The translations under genes and the position numbers were made by a program. The notes below the pieces were generated by a model that worked only from the letters and a program-made list of their open reading frames with translations, did no database searches and had not been told where the DNA came from. Positions 8,244-16,721 of a DNA stretch of 64,000 nt are shown one piece after another (the stretch's first letter is position 1; each line of letters begins with the position of its first letter). The stretch lies in assembly GCA_003600225.1 (NCBI GenBank), contig QZFT01000089.1, positions 1-64,000 of the forward strand. The letters are read 5' to 3'. This DNA comes from Pseudonocardiaceae bacterium YIM PH 21723. GTDB lineage: Bacteria; Actinomycetota; Actinomycetes; Mycobacteriales; Pseudonocardiaceae.

Positions 8244-9572
8244 ATGGACCACGGTCACCCGGACGGCATCGAACTGCTCGCGGTGCCCGGGCTTCCCGAG
8301 TTCCGGCCCGGCGACGATCTGGGTTCGGCGATCATCGACGCCGCGCCGTGGCTGCGGGACGGCGACATCCTGGTGATCACCAGCAAGGTCGTGTCCAAAG
8401 TGGAGGGACGGCTGGTCTCCGTGCCGGCCGATCCCGAGGCCAGGGACCGGATCCGGCGCGAGTGGGTGGAGCGCGAGGCGGTCCGGGTCCTCGCCCGGCG
8501 CGCCCGCACGCTGATCACCGAGAACCGGCTGGGCATCGTGCAGGCCGCCTCCGGCATCGACGCGTCCAATGTGGCCGGTGACGAGATCGCGCTGCTGCCC
8601 GAGGATCCGGACGGCACCGCGGCCCGGCTGCGCGAGCTGGTCGCCGAGCGCCTCGGCGTCACGGTCGGCGTGCTGATCACCGACACCATGGGCCGGGCCT
8701 GGCGGGTGGGCCAGACCGACGCGGCCATCGGCTCGGCGGGCCTCCCGGTGCTGCACCGGTACGCGGGCACGGTGGACGGTCAGGGCAACGAACTCCAGGT
8801 CACCGAGGTGGCCATCGCCGACGAACTGGCCTCCGCGGCGGATCTGGTGAAGGGCAAGCTGGGCGGGCTGCCGGTGGCGGTGGTCCGCGGGCTGCGGCTG
8901 GCCGACGACGGCAGCACGGCGCGCGATCTGGTCCGCCCGGTGGACGAGGACCTGTTCCGGCTGGGTACCCAGGAAGCGCACCGGCAGGCCGTGCTGCTGC
9001 GGCGGTCGATCCGGCACTTCACCGACGCCCCGGTGGATCCGGACGCGGTGCGCCGCTCGGTCGCGACCGCGCTGACCGCTCCGGCGCCGCACCACACCCA
9101 TCCGGTGCGGTTCGTCTGGCTGCGGGACCACGGGAAGCGCAAGCAGCTCCTCAACGCCATGCAGGACGCCTGGCGGACCGATCTGGCGGGCGACGGCCGC
9201 AGCCAGGAATCGATCGACAAGCGGGTCAAGCGCGGCGATCTGCTCTACGAGGCACCGGAGCTGATGATCCCGTTCCTGGTCATGGAGGGGGCACACGACT
9301 ACCCCGACACCAGGCGCGCGGGCGCCGAGCAGACGATGTTCACCGTCGCGGGCGGCGCCGCCGTGCAGGGCCTGCTGGTCGCCCTGGCCGCCGAAGGACT
9401 GGGGTCCTGCTGGGTCTCGTCGACCATCTTCTGTCCGGAGGTGGTCCGTTCGGTGCTGGGCCTGCCCGAGGCGTGGCAGCCACTCGGTACGGTGACCATC
9501 GGTCATCCGGTGGATGGGCCTCCGAAGGCCCGCGCTCCGCGCGAGCCCGGCGACGATCTGGTGGAGCTGTAG
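8244..9572 (+). CDS. fbiB: FbiB, F420:glutamate ligase with FMN-dependent reductase domain
   Basis: This 442-residue two-domain FbiB has an N-terminal CofE-like gamma-glutamyl ligase (about residues 1-245; [37 protein letters not shown]). The C-terminal nitroreductase-fold domain (from about 250; [26 protein letters not shown]) binds FMN and in mycobacteria reduces dehydro-F420-0. It adds the poly-glutamate tail to F420. The full length matches the bifunctional actinobacterial form rather than the stand-alone archaeal CofE. The start abuts the fbiA stop with no spacer. Confidence 0.95.
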   Translation: MDHGHPDGIELLAVPGLPEFRPGDDLGSAIIDAAPWLRDGDILVITSKVVSKVEGRLVSVPADPEARDRIRREWVEREAVRVLARRARTLITENRLGIVQAASGIDASNVAGDEIALLPEDPDGTAARLRELVAERLGVTVGVLITDTMGRAWRVGQTDAAIGSAGLPVLHRYAGTVDGQGNELQVTEVAIADELASAADLVKGKLGGLPVAVVRGLRLADDGSTARDLVRPVDEDLFRLGTQEAHRQAVLLRRSIRHFTDAPVDPDAVRRSVATALTAPAPHHTHPVRFVWLRDHGKRKQLLNAMQDAWRTDLAGDGRSQESIDKRVKRGDLLYEAPELMIPFLVMEGAHDYPDTRRAGAEQTMFTVAGGAAVQGLLVALAAEGLGSCWVSSTIFCPEVVRSVLGLPEAWQPLGTVTIGHPVDGPPKARAPREPGDDLVEL

Positions 9573-9577
9573 ATCTC

Positions 9578-10117
9578 TTGAACGACGTACTGCATGCCGA
9601 CGCACTGACCACCCTGGACAAGTGGATCGCCCCCAACGACGGCCAGGAGGCGCTGCGGCAGGCCTTCCTGGCCTACCTGGACGCGCGGCCGGACGCGATG
9701 ACCCGGGGCTGCGCTCCGGGGCACCTGACCGCCTCCACCCTGGTGCTGGACGCGATCGGTGAGCACGTCCTGCTCACCCTGCACCCCAGGGTGGGCCGCT
9801 GGCTGCAGCTGGGCGGGCACTGCGAGGACCTGGACGAGAGCCTGCTGGCCGCGGCGCGGCGGGAGGCGATCGAGGAGTCCGGCATCCCGGACCTGCGCTT
9901 CGAGCCCAGCCCGCTGCACCTGGACGTGCACGGCCTGACCTGTTCCGGCGGAGTGCCCACCCGGCACCTCGACGTGCGGTTCGTGGCCAGGGCGCCGCTT
10001 GGTGCCGAGCCACTGCGCAGCGCGGAGTCGATCGACCTCCAGTGGTGGCCGATCGACGCCCTGCCGTCCAATGTGGACAGCGTCCCGGAGCTCATCCGCC
10101 TGGCGCAGAACCGCTAG
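9578..10117 (+). CDS. NUDIX hydrolase
   Basis: This protein of about 179 residues has a Nudix box reading ESLLAAARREAIEESGI, which supplies the REUxEExGU core that binds divalent metal. The segment before it is LQLGGHCE, the GGH variant seen in a broad group of uncharacterised Nudix proteins. It hydrolyses a nucleoside diphosphate linked to some other moiety; the substrate cannot be inferred. I placed the start at TTG 9578, five bases after the fbiB stop, because residues upstream overlap fbiB and read as a shadow frame. The gene probably shares the fbiA-fbiB transcript, and a Nudix gene is frequent in this spot in actinomycetes. Confidence 0.85.
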   Translation: MNDVLHADALTTLDKWIAPNDGQEALRQAFLAYLDARPDAMTRGCAPGHLTASTLVLDAIGEHVLLTLHPRVGRWLQLGGHCEDLDESLLAAARREAIEESGIPDLRFEPSPLHLDVHGLTCSGGVPTRHLDVRFVARAPLGAEPLRSAESIDLQWWPIDALPSNVDSVPELIRLAQNR

Positions 10118-10137
10118 CAGTTTCCATGGAAACTGCT
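10116..10137. terminator. TTTCCATGGAAA palindrome between convergent genes
   Basis: This is a perfect 22-base palindrome with core AGTTTCCATGGAAACT. It overlaps the NUDIX stop and ends 4 bases before the MerR stop. It could terminate both transcripts. The same TTTCCATGGAAA core recurs twice at 61215-61279. Confidence 0.65.
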
Positions 10138-10141
10138 CCAC

Positions 10142-10498
10142 TCATCCGGCGACTCTGTCCAAATAGGACTGGATGGCGTCCCGGTTCCGGGTCAGCACGT
10201 CGATCCGGGCGGTGAGGCCGTCCCGTTCCCGCTCCAGCATCTCCATGGTCTCCGGAGCGACCCACGGGATGTCGATCGACTTGGATCCGTTCAGACAGGG
10301 CAGCAGCTGCTTGATCGCCCTGGTCGACAGCCCGGCATCCAGCAGGCCGCGGATCTGCCGTACCCGGTCCGCGGTCTCCAGGGAGTACGCGCGATAGCCG
10401 TTCTCCGTACGGCAGGCCTTGATCAGTTCCTGTTCCTCGTAATACCGCAGCAGCCGCCGCGAGACGCCGGTCAGCTCCGCCAGTTCGCCGATGCGCAT
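10142..10498 (-). CDS. MerR family transcriptional regulator
   Basis: This 118-residue MerR protein begins MRIGELAELTGVSRRLLRYYEEQ, the winged helix-turn-helix that defines the family. A dimerising coiled coil follows (TMEMLERERDGLTARIDVL). There is one Cys (LLPCLNG) and no metal-binding cluster like that of MerR or SoxR, so the effector is probably an organic compound. It is divergent from an MFS exporter with 54 bases between them. A dyad lying in an over-long promoter spacer there is the usual MerR arrangement, in which the regulator untwists the promoter to activate it. The exporter is the likely target. Confidence 0.9.
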   Translation of the reverse strand: MRIGELAELTGVSRRLLRYYEEQELIKACRTENGYRAYSLETADRVRQIRGLLDAGLSTRAIKQLLPCLNGSKSIDIPWVAPETMEMLERERDGLTARIDVLTRNRDAIQSYLDRVAG

Positions 10499-10513
10499 GT
10501 GCCCCAGACCTCA

Positions 10514-10546
10514 TTGACCTTCACATCAATGTGACGGTTCAAGCAT
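10514..10546 (+). promoter_or_regulatory. Candidate MerR-type promoter and operator for the MFS gene
   Basis: TTGACC (10514-10519) is a good -35. The dyad TCACAT-CA-ATGTGA (10521-10534) lies directly after it. A possible -10, AAGCAT (10541-10546), would give a 21-base spacer and a start at or just before the MFS ATG at 10553, i.e. a leaderless transcript. The dyad is clear; the -10 is tentative. Confidence 0.55.
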
Positions 10547-10552
10547 AGGTGA

Positions 10553-11680
10553 ATGCACACGATCACCGAGCGGGAAACCTTGCCGTGGAACGCACTCCTG
10601 GCGCTCACCACTACCGCATTCCTCACCGTGCTGACCGAGAACATCCCCGCCGGCCTACTGCCCGCCATGGCCGCCGGGCTGGGCGTCTCCCTGGCGGTGG
10701 CCGGCCAGTCGGTCACCATCTTCGCCCTCGGCACGGTCGCCACCGCCATCCCGATCATGGTGACCACCTCGGCCTGGAACCGTAAGCGCCTGCTGTCGCT
10801 GGTCATAGTGGGCTTCATCGTGGCCAACGCGATCACCGCCCTGTCCGGCCTGTACTGGCTCACCCTGCTGGCCCGGCTGCTCGGCGGGGTCGCCGCCGGC
10901 CTGGTCTGGTCTCTGCAAGCCGGCTTCGCCAGGCGCCTGTCCCCTCCGCAGTTGCGCGGCAGGGCGATCGCCGTGGCCATGGCGGGCATCCCCCTCGCGC
11001 TGGCGCTGGGCATTCCGGCGGGCACCCTCCTCGGTAACGCCCTGGGCTGGCAGGCGACCTTCTGGACCATCTCCGCACTGGGTGTCGCACTGCTGATCTG
11101 GATCACGCTGGCGGTCCCCGATCACCCGGGCAGTCCGGCGAGTGATCGGCCGACGGTGCGCCGCACACTGGCCGTGCCCGGTATCACCGCGAGCCTGCTG
11201 ATCACCTCGCTGTTCGTGCTGGCCCACTTCGGCCTCTACACGTACGTGGCCCCGGTGCTGCGCTGGCGCGGGATGGGCGAGCAGGTGGATCTGGCCCTGC
11301 TGGTCTACGGGATCGCCGGCGTGGCGGGCCTCCTCATCACCGGCACGCTGATCGACGGCCGGGTTCGGGTCCTGACCGCGGGCGGCGTCGCGTTGATCTT
11401 GGTGGCCGGGTTGGCGCTGGTGGGTCCGGTGCCCACGCTGGTCACGATGGTGGTGTGGGGACTGGGGTTCGGCGGGCTGCCCGCGCTGTCCCAGGCGGCG
11501 ATCGCGCATGCGGAGGGGGACACGGCGCAGGCGGTTCTGGTGACGCTGTGGAACCTGGCCACGGCGGTCGGCGGGCTGGTGGGTGGGCTGCTGCTCAGCG
11601 GCTTCGGCGCGGGGGCGGTGCCGTGGTTGGTACCGGTGTTGCTGGTGCCGGCGTTGTGGCTGCTCTGGCGGCGGGGGTAG
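10553..11680 (+). CDS. MFS transporter (DHA1-type drug/sugar exporter)
   Basis: This 375-residue protein has about 12 hydrophobic segments typical of the major facilitator superfamily. The loop after helix 2 is shortened (SAWNRKRLLSL), and the conserved LLARLLGGVAAGLVWSLQAGFARRL resembles the motif B/C region of AraJ-like and chloramphenicol-type exporters. It probably exports a small toxic compound by proton antiport, induced through the divergent MerR regulator. No ribosome site is visible before the ATG, which fits leaderless expression. The region after the gene is the composite repeat block. Confidence 0.88.
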   Translation: MHTITERETLPWNALLALTTTAFLTVLTENIPAGLLPAMAAGLGVSLAVAGQSVTIFALGTVATAIPIMVTTSAWNRKRLLSLVIVGFIVANAITALSGLYWLTLLARLLGGVAAGLVWSLQAGFARRLSPPQLRGRAIAVAMAGIPLALALGIPAGTLLGNALGWQATFWTISALGVALLIWITLAVPDHPGSPASDRPTVRRTLAVPGITASLLITSLFVLAHFGLYTYVAPVLRWRGMGEQVDLALLVYGIAGVAGLLITGTLIDGRVRVLTAGGVALILVAGLALVGPVPTLVTMVVWGLGFGGLPALSQAAIAHAEGDTAQAVLVTLWNLATAVGGLVGGLLLSGFGAGAVPWLVPVLLVPALWLLWRRG

Positions 11681-11699
11681 TGGGGGTTGGGTCTGGAGT

Positions 11700-12027
11700 G
11701 CCGTTGAAGGCGGCTTTGGAGGGGGAGACGGGCTTGGGGGCGCGTCTTTCCTGCCGGGCTGTTGGGTGGGGGCACGCCGGTCTTTGCTGCTGGGGCCGCT
11801 TCCACGGGGGACCTGAAGGACGCCATCGTTTACTTGAACGCACTGAAGGACGCCTTCATTTACCTGGAGTAAACAAAGGCGTCCTTCAGGTAATCACGGT
11901 CCACAGTGGACAGCCACATCGTGGGAAATACGGCGTGTCGCCCCATTTCTGCACCGTGTCGCCCCACTTGTCGCGTCTTTTATCCACGACAGGTGCCACT
12001 TGTCGTGACTAAAAGTCGCGACAAGTC
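11700..12027 (-). repeat. Composite intergenic repeat, copy 2 (D-C-GTCCAC-F2-B, minus strand)
   Basis: Read on the minus strand from 12027, this has module D (a long palindrome with CTTTTAGTCACGACAAGTGG), module C (GGGGCGACACGGTGCAG), GTCCACTGTGGAC (11899-11911), then F2. F2 is an imperfect inverted repeat built on CTGAAGGACGCC...TTTAC (11812-11892). Module B comes last (11700-11806). Copy 1 at 1-221 has the same order but lacks F2. The block fills most of the 481-base gap between the MFS and AlkA genes, and no coding sequence is credible in it. Confidence 0.85.
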
Positions 12028-12044
12028 AGCGAAACGCCCCGCGC

Positions 12045-12141
12045 AGCGGCCCCGACCCCCAGACAGGCGTGCCCCCACCCAACACGCCGGCAGGAAAGAC
12101 GCGGCCCCCAGCCCGTCTCCCCCTCCAAAGCCATCCTTCGC
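12045..12141 (+). repeat. Module B of the composite repeat, separate copy
   Basis: This is a second module B (GGCGTGCCCCCACCCAACA, GGCAGGAAAGACGC, CCTCCAAAGCCATC) in the opposite orientation to the one at 11700-11806. The two B copies therefore bound the block as inverted repeats. It ends 20 bases before the AlkA stop. Confidence 0.85.
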
Positions 12142-12161
12142 AAAAAGGCCGGACCCAGCCC

Positions 12162-13052
12162 TCACACCGCCCGATAGTCGCGCGGCGAGAACCGAGGCGC
12201 CATCCGAGGCCGCCGCAGCCCGGACGCCTCGATGTACCGCACCGCACGATGGCGCTGCGGCGCATACGGCGCCAGCAACTCCAACATCCCCGCGTCGTCC
12301 ACCGCCGCACCGGTCAACGCCCAGCCGACGTTCTTCGCCAGGTGGTAGTCCCCCACGCTGACCGCGTCCGCATCGGCCCACGCCCGCTGCGCCACCTCGG
12401 CAGCCGTCCACTCGCCGATCCCGGGCACCAGTCGAAGCCGGGCCCGCCCCTCGGCGCCGCCCAAGGCCACGGCCTCCTGCAACCGGGGCTCCACCGACGC
12501 CGCGCGGATGATCGTCCGCCGCCGGGCACCGTCCACGCCCGCCTTGTGCCACTCCCAGTCGGCCAGCTCCAGCACCCGGCGCGGCGACACCGGCACCCGC
12601 AGCCCGGGTGGCCCAGCGGGAGCCGGTGAACCGAAGCGCAGCGCCAGTTCCCGCCAGGACCGCCACGCCTCCCGGCCGGTGACCAGCTGCTCCAGTACCG
12701 CGGCGAGCAGCACCTCCCAGACCCGGCCGGTGGCGCTCAGCCGCAACCCGGGCAGCCGCCTCTGCATCCGTTCCACCAGCGGATGGCAGGCGACGAAACC
12801 GGAGAGATCGTCGGTCAACCCCAGCAGGCCCGGCAACTGCTCCAGCTGCCAGTCCGCACCGGGACCGTACGCCGACGCGTGGGCCTGCCCGGCCGACAGT
12901 GACAACGCCAGCGCGACCGGGCCGTCCGGGGTACCGGAGGCCAGCCACAGCCTGCCGTCGGCCTCCTGCCAGCACGGATCGCCGGAGCCCCGGCGCAGCG
13001 GCCCGAGCACCGATCGCAGGTCCAGCGAGAAGTCGAGGGTCCGATCAGCCAT
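12162..13052 (-). CDS. DNA-3-methyladenine glycosylase II (AlkA-like, HhH-GPD)
   Basis: This protein of about 296 residues is in the HhH-GPD base-excision superfamily. The helix-hairpin-helix reads LVPGIGEWTAAEVAQRAW. The catalytic Asp follows in DAVSVGDYHLAKNVG. No iron-sulfur cysteine cluster is present, as expected for AlkA rather than EndoIII. It would remove alkylated purines from DNA. ATG 13052 overlaps the last 8 bases of the upstream guanylyltransferase gene, so the two are probably coupled even though their functions are unrelated. An upstream in-frame start inside that gene was rejected. Confidence 0.88.
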   Translation of the reverse strand: MADRTLDFSLDLRSVLGPLRRGSGDPCWQEADGRLWLASGTPDGPVALALSLSAGQAHASAYGPGADWQLEQLPGLLGLTDDLSGFVACHPLVERMQRRLPGLRLSATGRVWEVLLAAVLEQLVTGREAWRSWRELALRFGSPAPAGPPGLRVPVSPRRVLELADWEWHKAGVDGARRRTIIRAASVEPRLQEAVALGGAEGRARLRLVPGIGEWTAAEVAQRAWADADAVSVGDYHLAKNVGWALTGAAVDDAGMLELLAPYAPQRHRAVRYIEASGLRRPRMAPRFSPRDYRAV

Positions 13053-14160
13053 CAGCGGAGAAACGTACCCCCGCGGTCGGCAGCGCGACGCCCGGCCACA
13101 CCCGCAGTCCGCCCAGCAACTCACAGCGGGAGCCGACCACGGCGCCGTCGCCGATCACCACGTCCTTCAGCACCGCGCCGGCCTCGATCACCGCGCCCGC
13201 ACCGATGATGCTGCGCTCGATGACCACGTCCGAGGCGACCCGGGCGCCGTCGAACAGCACGCCGGCCTCCACGGTCGATCCGGCGCCGACGACGCAGCCC
13301 GCGCCGATGGTGCTGCCACCGCTCAACGTGGCGTCCTCGGCCACCTGGGCCGCGTCCAGCACGAGGCTCTCGCCGACCGGGCCGGGCAGCGCCGACGTCG
13401 GGGCGATGCCACGGACCAGGTCCGCGCTGCCCTTCACGAACGCCGCCGGGGTGCCCAGGTCCAGCCAGTAGGAGGTGTCCACGTGACCCTGCAGCCGCCT
13501 GCCGGCCTCCAGCAGGCCGGGGAAGGTCTCCCGCTCCACCGAGACCGGCCGGCCGGTGGGGATGGCCTCCAGGACCTCACGCTTGAAGACGTAGCAGCCG
13601 GCGTTGATCTGATCGGTCGGCGGGTTCTCGGTCTTCTCCAGGAACGCCTGCACCCGGCCGTCGGCGTCGGTGGGCACGCAGCCGAACGCGCGCGGGTCCT
13701 CGACCTTCACCAGGTGCAGTGTGACATCGGCCTCGCTGCTGCGGTGGGTGTGCACCACCGAGCGGAGGTCGACGCCGGACAGGATGTCGCCGTTGAACAC
13801 CATGACGTCCCGCTCGCGCAGCTTGGAGGCCACGTTCCGGATGCCGCCGCCGGTGCCGAGGGGCTCCTCCTCGATGACGTACTCGATCTCCAGACCGAGC
13901 TTGGAACCGTCACCGAAGTAGTCGGAGAACACCTCCGCCTTGTACGACGTGCCCAGGACCACGTGATTGATCCCCGCGGCCTTGATCCGGGAGAACAGGT
14001 GCGTCATGAACGGAACGCCCGCGGTGGGCAGCATCGGCTTGGGCGCGGACAGCGTCAGCGGGCGCAACCGGGTGCCCTGGCCGCCGACCAAGACCACAGC
14101 ATCGACGCCCGTGAGCGGAGCGTTGTCGGCTTGGGACAACGGAGTAGCGGTGACGGACAT
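13045..14160 (-). CDS. manC: Mannose-1-phosphate guanylyltransferase (Rv3264c-like)
   Basis: This 371-residue nucleotidyltransferase has the pyrophosphorylase loop VVLVGGQGTRLRPLT and the downstream Lys of SAPKPMLP. EEEPLGTGGGIRN and FNGDILSGVDL complete the active site. The C-terminal third is a left-handed beta-helix of hexapeptide-like repeats (IGAGCVVGAGSTVEAGVLF). It forms GDP-mannose from mannose-1-phosphate and GTP, feeding mannan, lipoglycan and glycoprotein synthesis. A glucose-1-phosphate thymidylyltransferase cannot be fully excluded by eye, but length, position and sequence fit the mycobacterial GDP-mannose enzyme. The ATG is preceded by AAGGGAG. Confidence 0.88.
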   Translation of the reverse strand: MSVTATPLSQADNAPLTGVDAVVLVGGQGTRLRPLTLSAPKPMLPTAGVPFMTHLFSRIKAAGINHVVLGTSYKAEVFSDYFGDGSKLGLEIEYVIEEEPLGTGGGIRNVASKLRERDVMVFNGDILSGVDLRSVVHTHRSSEADVTLHLVKVEDPRAFGCVPTDADGRVQAFLEKTENPPTDQINAGCYVFKREVLEAIPTGRPVSVERETFPGLLEAGRRLQGHVDTSYWLDLGTPAAFVKGSADLVRGIAPTSALPGPVGESLVLDAAQVAEDATLSGGSTIGAGCVVGAGSTVEAGVLFDGARVASDVVIERSIIGAGAVIEAGAVLKDVVIGDGAVVGSRCELLGGLRVWPGVALPTAGVRFSADG

Positions 14161-14263
14161 TCGGTTGGATCTCCCTTGATCTGGCGTCAGCCGTTCTGAC
14201 GTGAACCCGGTTCAGGAATACTCTTGTGACTGTGAGGACTCGACCAGTGCCGAGGAGCAAGTA

Positions 14264-14590
14264 ATGGACCCTCGTGAACGTGCTGATCAAGCACTGGCCA
14301 GAGCCGTAGCCAAAAGCTCTCGCGTAGTGACTCCGGACAATGCCGTATCGCCGATGGACGCGCAGAACACCGTGCAGATCCCCCGGGCGATGGTGCAGAA
14401 CCTGGACCCGGATCGCACCCAGCAGCTGGGCGCCGATCAGGCGGCCGGCCGCGCGCCACAGACTCAGCCGATCGGCGAACCGCCGACCCGGCCGATCACC
14501 ATGGATCCGGACACGCCGCCCAACGGCACGCCGATCGCGGCACTGTTCCCGGATGAGCAACACCCGAGGCCTACCGGGCGCCCCTGGTAG
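14264..14590 (+). CDS. Conserved hypothetical hydrophilic protein
   Basis: I do not recognise this 108-residue protein. It starts at an ATG with an excellent ribosome site (GAGGAGCAAGTA). It is hydrophilic, rich in Asp, Pro, Gln and Thr, and lacks a signal peptide, membrane segment or cysteine. The first third (ERADQALARAVAKSS) may be helical; the remainder (PPTRPITMDPDTPPNGTP) is probably disordered. It is divergent from the guanylyltransferase gene. Its last 20 bases overlap the 3' end of the convergent wbbL. The strong ribosome site and codon pattern argue that it is real. Confidence 0.65.
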   Translation: MDPRERADQALARAVAKSSRVVTPDNAVSPMDAQNTVQIPRAMVQNLDPDRTQQLGADQAAGRAPQTQPIGEPPTRPITMDPDTPPNGTPIAALFPDEQHPRPTGRPW

Positions 14591-15434
14591 CGAGCGCGGC
14601 TCGCAACGTCAGCCCGGCCTTCAGCACCAGACGGAGCGGCGCCCAGAGCACACCTGGGTGCCGGTCCGCGAGGTATCGGTAGGCGCTGCGGTGGTGCTCA
14701 CGCAGCATCCGCGCGGACGAGCCCTTGGTGGCGTGCCCGCCGACGTGCACCACCTCTGAGCTGGGCACATACACGTTGTGCCAGCCCGCCTTGCCGACGC
14801 GTTCGCCGAGGTCGACGTCCTCGAAGTACATGAAGTAGCGGGGGTCGAAGCCGTTCACCGACTCGAACGCGGCGCGGCGCAGCAACAGGCAGGAACCGGA
14901 CAGCCAGCCGGCCTCCCGCTCGGTGGGCGCGGCGTTCTCCTGCCGGTAGGACCGGGTCCACGGGTTCGACGGCCAGATCTTGCCCAGCAGCGCGTGCCCG
15001 ATTCCGCGGCCCAGTGAGGGCACCAGGCGGGCGGACGGGTAGACCTCACCGTCCGGCTCCCGGATGAGCGGGCCGAAGGCACCGGCGCGCGGCCAGCGGG
15101 CATCCGCCTTGAGCAGGTCGTCCAGGCTGCCCTTGCCCCACTCGATGTCCGGGTTCACCACGACGATCCAGCCGTACTCGTCGGACAGCGTGGCGGCGGC
15201 GCGGTTGGCGGCGGTGCCGTAGCCGAGGTTCTCCCCCATCGGCAGCACCTCGACCCCGGGTCGCTCCGCGGCGCGCTCCAGCGAACCGTCGGTGGATCCG
15301 TTGTCCGCCAGGATGATCCGCACCGGACGCGTGCTGGCCTCGGTCAGCGAGTCGAGGAACTTGTCCAGGTACTTGCCCGAGGAGTAGGTCACCGCGATCA
15401 CCGCGACCTGGTCCCCATAAGCCTGTTCCGTCAC
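14571..15434 (-). CDS. wbbL: WbbL, rhamnosyltransferase of the arabinogalactan linker
   Basis: This 287-residue GT2 enzyme closely resembles mycobacterial WbbL, which adds L-rhamnose from dTDP-rhamnose to decaprenyl-diphosphoryl-GlcNAc. That makes the linker joining arabinogalactan to peptidoglycan. Visible GT2 elements are VIAVTYSSGKYL at the start, ILADNGSTDGS, VVVNPDIEW (the DxD-like metal site) and GSCLLLRRAAFESVNGFD with YFEDVDLGER. It is cytoplasmic and membrane-associated. The GTG start lacks a strong ribosome site. Its partners in the pathway, rmlB and rmlD, lie 17 kb away across the glycosyltransferase and SARP insertions. In mycobacteria wbbL and rmlD are adjacent. Confidence 0.92.
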   Translation of the reverse strand: MTEQAYGDQVAVIAVTYSSGKYLDKFLDSLTEASTRPVRIILADNGSTDGSLERAAERPGVEVLPMGENLGYGTAANRAAATLSDEYGWIVVVNPDIEWGKGSLDDLLKADARWPRAGAFGPLIREPDGEVYPSARLVPSLGRGIGHALLGKIWPSNPWTRSYRQENAAPTEREAGWLSGSCLLLRRAAFESVNGFDPRYFMYFEDVDLGERVGKAGWHNVYVPSSEVVHVGGHATKGSSARMLREHHRSAYRYLADRHPGVLWAPLRLVLKAGLTLRAALATRGAR

Positions 15435-15470
15435 GAAGGCACATTCTGCCGTCGGCGGGCGCGGCGGACG

Positions 15471-16643
15471 TCAGCGGGTCCTGGAGCGCAGGTAGGCGGC
15501 CAGGCCGTAGGCGGTGCGGTGCTGGGTCGCCGACTGCTCCCAGGTGAACTCCTTGGCGCGGCGCAGCCCGGCCTCGGCCAGCCGATCCCGCTCGGCGGTG
15601 TCCCGCAGCAGCCCGGCGATCCCGGCGGCGATCTCACTGTCCGAGGTGCCGCAGTAGGCGACCGCCTCGCCGCCGACCTCCGGCAGGCTGAGCTTGCGGG
15701 TGGTGAGCACCGCGCTGCCGCAGGCCATGGCCTCCAGTACGGGCAGGCCGAAGCCCTCGCCGAGGCTCGGGTAGGCCACGAACAACGAGCCGCCCAGTAG
15801 GCCGGCCAGCTCGTCGAAGGGCAGGTACCCGGCGCGGATGATGCGCAGCTTGTGCGGCGCCTGGGACAGCGCCCGCTCCACCTTGTGGTCCCAGCCGGGC
15901 TGGCCGGCGAGCACCAGTGCGGGCGGGTCGGCCATTCCGGCGCAGGCCTTGGCGAAGCCCCGGATCAACGCGGGCACGTTCTTGCGGGGTTCCAGCGCGC
16001 CGAGGAACGCGATGTACGGCTGGTCGAACAGCCGCAGCCGCTCACGCACGGCCTTGACCTCGGCGGCGTTCGGCGGATGGAACCGGTCGGTGTCCACCCC
16101 GTGCGGGGCGATCCGCAGTGTGCGGATGTCGGCGCCCGCCACCCGGCCGAGTTCGGCGGCGGTCGCCGCGCTGGGCACGACACACACCTCGGCCCGGCTC
16201 AGCGACCAGCGGGTCCAGGTGCGGAAGAACCGGGCCTTCACCATGGAGTGCAGGTTCGAGTCGGTGAAGAACGTGGCGTCGTGCAGGGTGACCACGCTGG
16301 CCACCGAGCGCACCAGCGGCATCGTGTAGTGCGGGGAGTGCACCACGGTCGCGCCGATCCGGGTGGCGAGCCGGGGCAGGGTGGTCTGTTCCCAGCTGAG
16401 CCGCGCGGTGCGGGTGGCCAGGGACTCCGCCGCCGGGATGATCTCCGACCGGGGCGCCAGCGAGGTGTAGAGCGAGGTGTCCCGGGGCTGGCAGACGACC
16501 GCCAGGTCGGCACCGTCCGAATCCAGCGCCGCGACCAGTGCGTCCACATACCGGCCGACCCCGCCACGATCAGCCGGCACGGCTGTGGCGTCCAGGAGAA
16601 TGCGCGGGTCGGGATATGGCACGACGAGCAGACTAAAGGTCAC
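15471..16643 (-). CDS. Glycosyltransferase family 4 (first of cluster)
   Basis: This 390-residue GT-B fold enzyme has an N-terminal acceptor domain (ILLDATAVPADRGGVGRYV) and a C-terminal GT4 donor domain with FLGALEPRKNVPALIRGF and PSLGEGFGLPVLEAMACG. The last motif is the EX7E site for the nucleotide-sugar. It is a retaining transferase, with sugar and acceptor unknown; mannosyl is a common outcome in this subfamily. GTG 16643 follows GAGG and begins TFSLLVVPYPDPR. Upstream in-frame codons run into unrelated sequence. It lies between wbbL and a second GT4 gene in the same direction. Confidence 0.85.
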   Translation of the reverse strand: MTFSLLVVPYPDPRILLDATAVPADRGGVGRYVDALVAALDSDGADLAVVCQPRDTSLYTSLAPRSEIIPAAESLATRTARLSWEQTTLPRLATRIGATVVHSPHYTMPLVRSVASVVTLHDATFFTDSNLHSMVKARFFRTWTRWSLSRAEVCVVPSAATAAELGRVAGADIRTLRIAPHGVDTDRFHPPNAAEVKAVRERLRLFDQPYIAFLGALEPRKNVPALIRGFAKACAGMADPPALVLAGQPGWDHKVERALSQAPHKLRIIRAGYLPFDELAGLLGGSLFVAYPSLGEGFGLPVLEAMACGSAVLTTRKLSLPEVGGEAVAYCGTSDSEIAAGIAGLLRDTAERDRLAEAGLRRAKEFTWEQSATQHRTAYGLAAYLRSRTR

Positions 16644-16721
16644 GGCTCGGCCTCGTGTCGAGAACGGTGGATTTCGGCGATCGTGGGACGTCGGATGACC
16701 CATTCTCCGTAACACATCGGC

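Noticed and set aside
7248-9605. A 785-codon open frame antisense to fbiA-fbiB
   Set aside because: It is a mirror of GC-rich coding sequence: no ribosome site, no recognisable family, and fbiA and fbiB on the other strand match their families over their full lengths.
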